Shown in pieces: positions 33,668-41,523 of a stretch of DNA of 41,541 nucleotides; position 1 is the first letter of the stretch, and each line of letters starts with the position of its first letter. Source of the DNA: an uncultured Bacteroidales bacterium (GTDB lineage: Bacteria > Bacteroidota > Bacteroidia > Bacteroidales > Muribaculaceae). Both the position numbers and the translations under genes were made by a program. The notes under the pieces were generated by a model. It was not told the DNA's origin. It saw only the letters and a list, made by a program, of their open reading frames with translations, and ran no database searches. Location: contig UQDU01000021.1 in assembly GCA_900539915.1 (NCBI GenBank), positions 1 through 41,541 of the forward strand, read 5' to 3'.

Positions 33668-34768
33668 TCAGCGAGCCACATAGTTCATTCTCACCTTGCT
33701 CACCGAAACATTGCCGTCAGCATGACAGGTGACACGCACGAGGTAGTCGCCGGCATCGGGAGAATTTGCCTCGCTCATGGAGTCAAGCGTCAGATGGCGC
33801 ACGCCGCCGAACCAACGTTCGTCCCACTTGTGGACGTGTCCGTAGAAAGCTATCGTAGTGTTCCAGTCGGCTAATTTCTTCAGGATATAGTAGCCCTCTT
33901 CACGGGCATATGTTGATGCAAATTCGTTAGAGCTTGGACGGAAAATATTTGTATGGGTGAACACAAACGTATGGCGCACATTGATGCCATGCGTTCGGAG
34001 CATGCCGTCCTCTATGGCTTCGACCTGTATCTTGCCGAGAGTACCGTTGGCCGAGTCAAGAAATATGAACTGGTCATAGATACCTTCGCCCACCTTGACG
34101 GTAAACTCATAGGTCGAAGACCTGAAAATAGTGGTGAACAACGCCCAACCGTCATGCGTGATGTCGTGGTTGCCTACCACAGGGAAGAAGGGATACTGTA
34201 TGTCATCCTCCGTCAACATGCCTATGTCATAATCGGCCAGGAGCACCAGCATGGCATCAAAAGGCATGGTGTCAACATCATCATATGACGAAATCTCCCC
34301 GGCAGCTATCAGCCTGTCAAGGTCGCGGTGGGCTATGAAAAGCTCCGTCTCCTCGTCATAGAGGGGATGATAGTATTTCATCACATAGTTGTGCTTGCCT
34401 GACTCTATGGAGCGTGCAAGGGTCATGTAATATTCGGCCTTAGTGTCGGCAATATCGCCGAGGTGGGCCATCAGCAGGTCGCCGTGGTTGAGAAAGACGC
34501 GTTGCATCTCGTCCATGCGGCCCGGATCAGTGGTCAGATGGCTGTCAGAGCCTACGATAAAGGAGTATTCGCCCTGGGTGTCGTTGATGTCTATGCGGTT
34601 GTCATAAGTGTCCTGATACACCTTAAGACTCATCTTCACACGGTCATCAACGCTCGTGGTGCCCACCAATACCCCTGTCGGACTGACCTTGTCACACGAT
34701 ACTGCCATCATCCCTAAGGCAACAGCTGCCGCAAAAGCAGCCATGCCGCGCATATTTATCTTTGTCAT
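33668..34768 (-). CDS. Metallophosphoesterase lipoprotein
   Basis: A calcineurin-like phosphoesterase with a lipoprotein signal (MMAVSC, Cys at residue 25), so it is anchored on the periplasmic side or at the surface. All five metal-binding motifs can be seen: SDSH (Asp75, His77), GD (Asp105), GNHD (Asn200, His201), the THTN motif (His272) and GHVH (His311, His313). Upstream in-frame starts reach 34813, but the ATG at 34768 gives a clean lipoprotein signal and avoids the preceding gene. It lies between an outer-membrane barrel gene and an unknown secreted protein in one minus-strand group. The substrate is unknown; a phosphodiester or phosphomonoester on an envelope or glycan component is possible. 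Confidence 0.85.
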   Translation of the reverse strand: MTKINMRGMAAFAAAVALGMMAVSCDKVSPTGVLVGTTSVDDRVKMSLKVYQDTYDNRIDINDTQGEYSFIVGSDSHLTTDPGRMDEMQRVFLNHGDLLMAHLGDIADTKAEYYMTLARSIESGKHNYVMKYYHPLYDEETELFIAHRDLDRLIAAGEISSYDDVDTMPFDAMLVLLADYDIGMLTEDDIQYPFFPVVGNHDITHDGWALFTTIFRSSTYEFTVKVGEGIYDQFIFLDSANGTLGKIQVEAIEDGMLRTHGINVRHTFVFTHTNIFRPSSNEFASTYAREEGYYILKKLADWNTTIAFYGHVHKWDERWFGGVRHLTLDSMSEANSPDAGDYLVRVTCHADGNVSVSKVRMNYVAR

Positions 34769-34806
34769 TATGTCGTTAATATGATTTAAAAAAGTGCTTA
34801 TTGAAG

Positions 34807-35532
34807 TTACCATACATACTTTATGCCGAGCTTGCCCGATGTCTCATAACGGCTCGCAAGCTGGCTCATACTGCCCGCAGGGCGTATGTTGAATTGGCCG
34901 AAGAGCTGCATCCTCCGTGGCAGATTGGCCTTGAACGACAGGCCCCAGTTGATGTTCCAGTTCTCGTAATAGAAATCGTCATAATTGCGGAAGAACAGCC
35001 CGATATTCCACGGATTCTTCCTCGGCATGACACACAGCTCGGCTCCGAAAGTAAATGTAAGCGGTTCGGTGTACGAGCTGCCGAGCATATTGTAGTTTAT
35101 AAGCGTCTCGCCTATCGTGATGGCAAAATGCGACCCCTCCCATCGGGCAGATAGATTGTAACACCACTCATTGGTCGCAGAACGATGATAGCGGTTATAC
35201 ATCACCTTGCCTGAAAAATAGAAATTGAATTTCCATACCGGCAGACGGTACTCGCCTTTGCCGTAGATGCCGAACTTCTGTTTGTCAAACTGGTACTCCG
35301 AAGCCCCCATAGCTGACCACCGGGGGGTGAAATGACGTTTGTATTCCACAGCCGGCCCCATGAAGAAGCCTGAAATTATATTAGAGCCGAGCGACATGTA
35401 GCCGGTGACCTCATTTTTGTGCGTACCGTCAAAAGCATCATCGCCCATGTAAGTCTGTGCCGAAGCACCATGCCCCGAGACAATACCCAACGACACTATG
35501 CACACTAAAGCATATCGTATGATTCTGAACAT
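34807..35532 (-). CDS. Outer-membrane beta-barrel protein
   Basis: About 241 residues from the ATG at 35532: a signal peptide (MFRIIRYALVCIVSLGIVSGHGASAQ) followed by alternating aromatic strands. The C-terminus is Trp (GKLGIKYVW), as is usual for barrel proteins that are recognised by BamA. Examples of strands are KRHFTPRWSAMGASEYQF, GKGEYRLPVWKFNFYFSGKVMYN and WNIGLFFRNYDDFYYENWNINWGLSFKANL. The ORF could start 31 residues earlier, but that would not give a signal peptide. It is the first gene of a three-gene minus-strand group with the metallophosphoesterase and the unknown secreted protein, so it may form a pore or anchor for them. Precise function unknown. Confidence 0.8.
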   Translation of the reverse strand: MFRIIRYALVCIVSLGIVSGHGASAQTYMGDDAFDGTHKNEVTGYMSLGSNIISGFFMGPAVEYKRHFTPRWSAMGASEYQFDKQKFGIYGKGEYRLPVWKFNFYFSGKVMYNRYHRSATNEWCYNLSARWEGSHFAITIGETLINYNMLGSSYTEPLTFTFGAELCVMPRKNPWNIGLFFRNYDDFYYENWNINWGLSFKANLPRRMQLFGQFNIRPAGSMSQLASRYETSGKLGIKYVW

Positions 35533-35597
35533 GTTATGTGAATGATTGGTAAGACCGGGGCTATGATTTCGCCCGGTAGATTTATACATCGTTAATG

Positions 35598-35605
35598 CAA
35601 ATTTA
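35598..35605 (-). promoter_or_regulatory. -7 promoter element for the barrel gene
   Basis: Reads TAAATTTG on the minus strand, 65 bases before the chosen ATG at 35532. No -33 element at the standard spacing. Confidence 0.4.
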
Positions 35606-35659
35606 CGAAATTTAAATGACTCCACGCATATAAATTACAATATTTCATGCTCATATATA

Positions 35660-35690
35660 TTGCTGATACGCCCACAAAGTGCTAATTTTG
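35660..35690 (+). promoter_or_regulatory. Promoter of the BadF-GT2-DUF4922-SpoIID-AmpG operon
   Basis: TTG (35660-35662) lies 20 bases before TAATTTTG (35683-35690), which matches the Bacteroidota promoter pattern. Transcription would start near 35697 and give a leader of about 120 bases. Confidence 0.58.
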
Positions 35691-35817
35691 CTACCAATAA
35701 TAACCACCACTCATTCATCTATATCCATTAATCATTGTTTGAAGCTTCTCTCCTAATATAGTTAGGTATGCAAGCAATGCTCTCCAAAAAAGCTACCTTA
35801 AACATCTCAATCCAGAC

Positions 35818-36651
35818 ATGAAAATTATTGCTGACAGCAGCTCTACACGTACCGAATGGGTACTCGCCGATGGCGACAAGATAGTAGAGCATGTGTTCAC
35901 AGAGGGACTCAACCCCTACTTCCAGACACGCAAAGAAATCTCCCACAGCATACGTCTGAATCTGCCGGATGCATTTTTCAGACGCCGGTGGGAACACATA
36001 TACTTCTATGGCGCAGGATGTGCCAATCCTGACCGCAACAAGATTATGGAAGCCTCGCTCGTGGCTCAGTTCCGCACCCCGGTGACGGTGATGAGCGACC
36101 TTCTCGGAGCTGCGCGCGGCCTGTTTATCGACAAGCCCGGACTGCCGTGTATCCTCGGCACAGGCTCCAACTCCTGCATATATGACGGCGAGGAAATCGT
36201 TGAAAATGTCAAATCGCTCGGCTTCATCCTCGGCGATGAAGGCAGCGGAGCCTACATAGGCAAAGCCTTTTTCGGCGACTGCCTCAAAAGCATAGCCCCC
36301 AAGCATGTGCGTGACCGCTTCTTTAAGGAGTCAAAGCTGACCCCCGAGGAGGTCATGGATCATGTGTATGCCGGGCCGTTCCCCAACCGTTGGCTGTCGC
36401 AACAGTCAGCACATCTCGCCACGATGCTTGACGACCCCTATGTCTACCAGCTCGTCTACGCATCGCTGATGAAATTCTTCACGCGCAACGTGCTTGGATA
36501 CCGCAAAAACGACTACTCGGTGTCGCTCGTCGGGTCAGTGGCATGCCTCTACGAGGACATCGTGCGCAAGATAGCCCAATCCTACGGCATACGCATCGAG
36601 CAGATTGTCAAGAGCTCGATGCCCGGTCTGATAAAATACCACAATCTGTAA
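35818..36651 (+). CDS. BadF/BadG-type sugar kinase (N-acetylglucosamine kinase-like)
   Basis: A 277-residue cytoplasmic member of the ASKHA superfamily, closest in appearance to N-acetylglucosamine kinase and BadF-type proteins. The phosphate-1 motif is ADSSSTRTEW (residues 5-14), a variant of the usual DGGxTKT. The adenosine side has ILGTGSNSC (112-120) and GDEGSGAYIG (139-148), typical of amino-sugar kinases. It is the first gene of a five-gene operon, and the next gene follows after 21 bp. A sugar-phosphorylating role fits its permease and SpoIID neighbours, but the sugar (GlcNAc, MurNAc or another) cannot be read from sequence. Confidence 0.82.
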   Translation: MKIIADSSSTRTEWVLADGDKIVEHVFTEGLNPYFQTRKEISHSIRLNLPDAFFRRRWEHIYFYGAGCANPDRNKIMEASLVAQFRTPVTVMSDLLGAARGLFIDKPGLPCILGTGSNSCIYDGEEIVENVKSLGFILGDEGSGAYIGKAFFGDCLKSIAPKHVRDRFFKESKLTPEEVMDHVYAGPFPNRWLSQQSAHLATMLDDPYVYQLVYASLMKFFTRNVLGYRKNDYSVSLVGSVACLYEDIVRKIAQSYGIRIEQIVKSSMPGLIKYHNL

Positions 36652-36672
36652 CAAACCGAGCAGCAACCCACG

Positions 36673-37944
36673 ATGGACACCAAATACCTGCTTGACATAG
36701 CGGCGATGCCCTGCCACGACGGCATCGTGGAACTCCAATTACGCCCCGGACACGTCGACTGGCTTCCTCTCGGACGCGAACGCATGGTTTCCATGCTCCG
36801 TGATGGCGATGCACTGATGGTCTATGCCGACGGTATAGACGACCGTCATATCGCCCTACAGGCAGGTGCCATCAGAGACGATTTTGATTTCGGGCCTGTA
36901 GTGATGATACGCCATGACGTGTTCCGCCACTGCACGAGAGCCATAGACCCTGATTTGCACGGTGCCGGATTCTATGCCCTGCGGCTGATGATACAACGCC
37001 TCGGCACAATCCTACACATCCCCGAAGCTCTCTATACCTTTGACTCATCGGCATCGTCGGGCGGACAGTTTGACTACGTGGACCCGCGCAATGCTTCCGT
37101 ACAGGCCGAGATGGAGCAGGTGGCCACAGAGCATCTATCGTCCATAGGGGCTTTGATAAGCCGCCAAAATGTCAGGACGGTCAACGTTGACGAGGGATTC
37201 TTCCATGTGGAGGTATCCGTGGTGATACCTGTGCGTAACCGCGTAGCCACCATCCGCGATGCGGTGCTCAGCGCATTGTCGCAGTCGCTTGACTGCACCA
37301 TGAACGTGCTCGTGGTCGACAACCACAGCACCGACGGCACCTCCGAAGTGCTCGCAGAACTCGCGTCCACGCACCCCAATCTCAAGGTCATCGTACCCGA
37401 GAGCCGCCACCTCGGCATCGGTGGATGCTGGAACCGAGCCATTGACGATGCCGCATGCGGACGCTTTGCCGTGCAGCTTGACAGCGACGACATCTATTCG
37501 GGTGCTGACACGCTGCAACGCATCACCGACACCTTCCGCCGCGAGCGATGCGCCATGGTGGTAGGCTCTTACCGACTGACCGACTTTGACCTCAACACCA
37601 TACCGCCCGGACTGATAGACCACAAGGAGTGGACCGACCACAACGGCCGCAACAATCTGCTGCGCGTCAACGGCATGGGTGCCCCACGTGCATTCCTTAC
37701 TCGCATAGTGCGCAAGCTGCATTTCCCCGATGTATCATACGGCGAGGACTACGCCATGGCTCTGCGGCTGTCACGCTCATACCATATCGGGCGTATATAT
37801 GACGAGCTGTATCTGTGCCGCCGCTGGCAGGGAAACTCCGACGCACAGCTTGACCGCGCCACGCTCAACCGCTACAACTCCTACAAGGACTTCCTGCGCA
37901 CGGCGGAAATCAACGCTCGCATCAGAGCGAACTCGCAGCCATGA
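36673..37944 (+). CDS. Family 2 glycosyltransferase with an N-terminal extra module
   Basis: A 423-residue soluble protein with two parts. Residues 1 to about 170 hold a degenerate GT-A-like half (LMVYADGIDD ... AGAIRDDFDFGPV). This N-terminal layout recurs in Bacteroidales GT2 proteins but lacks the nucleotide-binding start. Residues 181-190 (VSVVIPVRNR) begin a full GT2 domain with the DXD-type motif DSDD at 270-273 and the acceptor-region GEDYAMALRL near 356-365. It transfers a sugar from a nucleotide donor; acceptor unknown. The stop codon overlaps the DUF4922 start as ATGA (37941-37944). Confidence 0.85.
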   Translation: MDTKYLLDIAAMPCHDGIVELQLRPGHVDWLPLGRERMVSMLRDGDALMVYADGIDDRHIALQAGAIRDDFDFGPVVMIRHDVFRHCTRAIDPDLHGAGFYALRLMIQRLGTILHIPEALYTFDSSASSGGQFDYVDPRNASVQAEMEQVATEHLSSIGALISRQNVRTVNVDEGFFHVEVSVVIPVRNRVATIRDAVLSALSQSLDCTMNVLVVDNHSTDGTSEVLAELASTHPNLKVIVPESRHLGIGGCWNRAIDDAACGRFAVQLDSDDIYSGADTLQRITDTFRRERCAMVVGSYRLTDFDLNTIPPGLIDHKEWTDHNGRNNLLRVNGMGAPRAFLTRIVRKLHFPDVSYGEDYAMALRLSRSYHIGRIYDELYLCRRWQGNSDAQLDRATLNRYNSYKDFLRTAEINARIRANSQP

Positions 37945-38903
37945 AAACCTCTGACGACATGCTGCGAAACCGGGTAGAGGAGCTTTTCCCGGCCCAATTG
38001 GCCGTATGGCCCGATGCCGATGGCCGATACCGCCGCATGCACCATGCTCTACGCCGCACCCTTTCGCTGGCCGGAGGAGAGTTTGAGCTGAAGCATCTTC
38101 CTGACCGCGCTGTCAGCACATGCGCACGCACTGACGCACGGTCCATAGCGGAGCGGCCATGCTTCCTGTGTGCATCCAACCGTCCGCAGGTGCAACACCG
38201 TCTGCCACTGCCCGGATGCGGTCTGGAAATCCTTGTCAACCCTTTCCCCATATATGACAGGCATCTGACCATCCCGTCGCTTACCCACACTCCGCAGGCT
38301 TATTCAAAGCATGTGATGGAGCAGATGTTAGAGATAGCACAGAGTCTTGGAGACTACACGGTGTTTTACAACGGCCCCCACAGCGGAGCGTCAGCCCCCG
38401 ACCACCTGCATCTACAGGCTGTCAACACGACAAATATGCCTCAGATAGCGCAGGGGACTGCCGGCGACGGGTGCCGTGTGCTGAAAACTCGCGGCACTAC
38501 ACGTCTGTATTTCAATCCGTCACTGACCACCCGGCCTGTGACCGTCTCAGGCACTGACTTCGGCGAGATGGCCGACATGATGACCAACGCACTGTCACTA
38601 CTTCCAGTGAATCCGGGCGAATCCGAGCCGAGGCTCAACCTCTACGCCACATCAATCCCTGACAGCGGAGAGATGGCTTTGACGGCAATACTGCGTGACC
38701 GCCACCGCCCGAGGTGCTACGGCGACGATGGAGTCATATTCAGCCCAGGAGCCATAGACATGGGCGGATGTATCGTGCTGCCGCGCAAAAGCGATTTTGA
38801 CACACTGACCTCCGGCAAGCTCCAATCCATGATGGATGAGGTATTGCTCCCGGAGGAGACCTTTAACCGTTTCATACTTGACTGCATAAGCCACCCGTTA
38901 TGA
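37941..38903 (+). CDS. DUF4922 protein, HIT/GalT-like nucleotidyl enzyme
   Basis: A 320-residue cytoplasmic protein of the DUF4922 type. The motif PDHLHLQA gives His155, His157 and Gln159, the HxHxQ triad of the HIT/GalT superfamily (ATP adenylyltransferases and sugar-nucleotide phosphorylases). It is preceded by ERPCFLCASNRPQVQ and NPFPIYDRHLTIPS, which fit the same superfamily. It could therefore split or form nucleotide-sugar or dinucleotide bonds through a His-nucleotide intermediate. It is coupled to the glycosyltransferase before it and the SpoIID gene after it by ATGA overlaps. The substrate is not known. Confidence 0.8.
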   Translation: MKTSDDMLRNRVEELFPAQLAVWPDADGRYRRMHHALRRTLSLAGGEFELKHLPDRAVSTCARTDARSIAERPCFLCASNRPQVQHRLPLPGCGLEILVNPFPIYDRHLTIPSLTHTPQAYSKHVMEQMLEIAQSLGDYTVFYNGPHSGASAPDHLHLQAVNTTNMPQIAQGTAGDGCRVLKTRGTTRLYFNPSLTTRPVTVSGTDFGEMADMMTNALSLLPVNPGESEPRLNLYATSIPDSGEMALTAILRDRHRPRCYGDDGVIFSPGAIDMGGCIVLPRKSDFDTLTSGKLQSMMDEVLLPEETFNRFILDCISHPL

Positions 38904-40204
38904 CCGACATCACCCTGCGCGTAGGTCTGCTCTGCGCACCCACCATCACCATGGAATTTCACGGCGGATACACCGACTCCGACGGCATACCTGTCGACGG
39001 CACGCTGACATTTGACAGCCGCGATGCCGGCAGGCGGTTTTCGGCTCTGACGCCTGAATCATACGCCCTCGTGCACGATGTGGTCATAGGCATAGGCTTC
39101 CACTGGGAGCAAAAACTCGACCTCTCATATCCCGGCAGCTTCGAACTGCTCCCCGAGGGCGACGGCAACCTGCGCCTTGTCAACACAGTCAGCATCGAGG
39201 AGTATCTGTGCAGCGTGATTTCATCGGAGATGAGCGCCACTGCCTCCCCGGCACTCCTTGAGGCACATGCCATAATATCGCGTTCATGGGTGCTCGCCCA
39301 GATACTCTCCCACAAGTCGGTTAAGACATGTCATGGCCGATCAGAGGCCACCGGTAACTCACACGAAATCATACGCTGGTGGGACCGCGAAGACCATGAC
39401 ACATTCGATGTATGTGCCGATGACCACTGCCAGCGTTACCAAGGCCTGTCACAGGCCCGTAATCCGCGTGTCATCGAAGCCATATCGGCCACACGCGGCA
39501 TGGTGCTTGCCGACAGCAGAGGCGCACTGGTGGATGCACGGTTCTCAAAATGCTGCGGCGGCGCCACCGAACTGTTCGGCACATGCTGGAGCGAACACGA
39601 GCACCATGAGTGTCTGCAAGCGTTTGCCGACAGCCCGTATCCCTACCGTCTGCCCGACCTGCGCACCGAGACGCAAGCCGAGCAGTGGATAGAATCACGC
39701 CCCGATGCGTTCTGTGCCAATCCCACCCCTGAAATCCTCCGTCAGGTGCTCAAGGACTACGACCAGCTGACAGCCGACTTCTACCGCTGGACCGTCACAT
39801 GGGATGCCGATATGCTGACTGAAAACATCCACCACCGTCTGCCCGAAGCACATATCGGACGGATAAAGGCACTCAAGCCGCTAAAACGGGGAGCCTCAGG
39901 GCGTATAGAGCGTCTGCATCTCATCGGTTCAGAGGGCGATGTTGTCATCGGCAAAGAACTGCTGATACGCAAAGTGCTCTCAGAAAGCCATCTCTACAGT
40001 TCGGCATTTACAGTGCATTACGAGGGCGTAGACGGCGATGGATTCCCCTCGCGCATCATACTCCACGGTGCCGGCTGGGGCCACGGCGTAGGACTTTGCC
40101 AGATCGGCGCAGCCGTCATGGGAGAGCGAGGCTATACATCGGCTGAGATTCTCACCCACTATTTTCCGGGGGGTAGGCTCGTGGAGGCTTGTAAATTCTT
40201 ATAA
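38900..40204 (+). CDS. SpoIID/LytB domain protein without signal peptide
   Basis: A 434-residue protein whose central and C-terminal parts match the SpoIID/LytB domain. This domain in Bacillus cleaves glycan strands that lack stem peptides. SIEEYLCSVISSEMSATASPALLEAHAIISRSWVLA carries the expected catalytic Glu at residue 110. FSKCCGGATELFGTCW and the closing GAGWGHGVGLCQIGAAVMGERGYTSAEILTHYF are also family hallmarks. No signal peptide or membrane anchor is visible at the start (MTDITLRVGLLCAPTITMEF), so the protein probably stays in the cytoplasm. It overlaps DUF4922 by 4 bp and is followed by the permease after 23 bp. Confidence 0.85.
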   Translation: MTDITLRVGLLCAPTITMEFHGGYTDSDGIPVDGTLTFDSRDAGRRFSALTPESYALVHDVVIGIGFHWEQKLDLSYPGSFELLPEGDGNLRLVNTVSIEEYLCSVISSEMSATASPALLEAHAIISRSWVLAQILSHKSVKTCHGRSEATGNSHEIIRWWDREDHDTFDVCADDHCQRYQGLSQARNPRVIEAISATRGMVLADSRGALVDARFSKCCGGATELFGTCWSEHEHHECLQAFADSPYPYRLPDLRTETQAEQWIESRPDAFCANPTPEILRQVLKDYDQLTADFYRWTVTWDADMLTENIHHRLPEAHIGRIKALKPLKRGASGRIERLHLIGSEGDVVIGKELLIRKVLSESHLYSSAFTVHYEGVDGDGFPSRIILHGAGWGHGVGLCQIGAAVMGERGYTSAEILTHYFPGGRLVEACKFL

Positions 40205-40227
40205 GTCTTTAAATCTTGTAAATTTCC

Positions 40228-41490
40228 ATGTCACAGAAACCAGCCCTTTGGGTCCCGTCGCTGTTTTTTGCCGAAGGCATCCCCTATGTAGTGGTGATGA
40301 CTGTGGCAGTCATAATGTATAAGTGTCTCGGCATCTCCAACACCGACATAGCCCTCTACACCGCATGGCTCTATCTGCCATGGGTCATAAAGCCGTTCTG
40401 GAGTCCGTTTGTCGACATCTTCGGCACAAAACGCCGATGGATTCTCTGCATGCAATGGGCCATTGCGGCGTCACTGGCAGCTGTGGCTCTGACAGTCCCG
40501 GCCGACGGATTTTTCAGGCTGACACTGGGATGCTTCTGGCTGATGGCATTTCTCTCGGCCACACATGACATAGCCGCCGACGGATTCTATATGATAGGGC
40601 TGTCGGAACGCAACCAGTCGCTGTGGGTGGGCATCCGCACGCTATTCTACCGCCTCGCCATGATAGCCGGCCAGGGAGGCGTGGTAGTGATGGCCGGATA
40701 CATCTCCAAAAATCATCCGCAAGCGGTGGCGTGGCAGTGGTCTATGGCTGTGCTGTCGGGTCTGTTTGCGCTTCTGGCCCTGTGGCACTCTTTCACACTG
40801 CCGCGATGCAGCCACGACCACAGCGAAGGAGCATACCGCTCAGTGGCCGACATACTCCGCGAGTTCTGGGACACCATAGCGTCTTTTTTTGTCAAACCGG
40901 GCATATGGGGGGCACTGCTTTTCATGCTGCTCTACCGCTTTCCCGAAGCGCAGCTTGTCAAACTGATAGGGCCGTTTCTGCTTGACACACACGAGGCCGG
41001 GGGTATGTCACTCGGCACAGAGATAGTAGGATTTGCCTACGGCACGGTAGGCGTGACAGCACTGATTGCCGGCGGCATATCAGGCGGATGGCTCGTGTCG
41101 GTCTACGGGCTGCGGCGATGCCTCATGCCCATGGCATGGAGCATGTCACTGACATGCCTGACCTTCGTATATCTGAGTTTTGCCACGGACTCATCGCTGC
41201 TGATGGTCAACATATGCGTGGCCATAGAGCAATTCGGCTACGGATTCGGCACGACGGCCTACACGCTATATCTCATCCACTTCGCCCACGGCTCGCGCAG
41301 CACCTCCCACTATGCCATAGCCACGGGCATCATGGCGTTAGGGATGATGCTCCCGGGCATGGTGTCAGGCTGGATTGAGGAGATGGTCGGCTACCGCACA
41401 TTTTTCATCTACACATCCCTCTGCTGCATCATAACGATAGCGGTGTCAGCCATAGTCCGACACCGCATACCGCAATCTTCACGCGATTAA
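40228..41490 (+). CDS. AmpG-like MFS permease
   Basis: A 420-residue major-facilitator protein with about twelve membrane segments. AmpG-like motifs include EGIPYVVVMTVAVIMYK, LYLPWVIKPFWSPFVD and ATHDIAADGFYM. AmpG imports anhydro-muropeptides (GlcNAc-anhydroMurNAc with or without peptide) for cell-wall recycling. Its place after a SpoIID gene and a sugar kinase supports a similar role here. The stop codon TAA (41488-41490) is supplied by the first three bases of the right terminal repeat, so the insertion may have changed the last residues; the length is close to normal, so activity is likely kept. Confidence 0.85.
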   Translation: MSQKPALWVPSLFFAEGIPYVVVMTVAVIMYKCLGISNTDIALYTAWLYLPWVIKPFWSPFVDIFGTKRRWILCMQWAIAASLAAVALTVPADGFFRLTLGCFWLMAFLSATHDIAADGFYMIGLSERNQSLWVGIRTLFYRLAMIAGQGGVVVMAGYISKNHPQAVAWQWSMAVLSGLFALLALWHSFTLPRCSHDHSEGAYRSVADILREFWDTIASFFVKPGIWGALLFMLLYRFPEAQLVKLIGPFLLDTHEAGGMSLGTEIVGFAYGTVGVTALIAGGISGGWLVSVYGLRRCLMPMAWSMSLTCLTFVYLSFATDSSLLMVNICVAIEQFGYGFGTTAYTLYLIHFAHGSRSTSHYAIATGIMALGMMLPGMVSGWIEEMVGYRTFFIYTSLCCIITIAVSAIVRHRIPQSSRD

Positions 41491-41523
41491 GAGGGTGTTT
41501 AATAACAAAAGTTAAATCCTGAG
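41488..41523. repeat. 36-bp terminal inverted repeat, right copy
   Basis: Exact reverse complement of 22-57, starting TAAGAGGGTGTTTAATAACA and ending AATCCTGAG. The outer bases 41524-41541 differ from those beyond the left copy. It overlaps the permease stop codon. See the left copy for interpretation. Confidence 0.75.
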
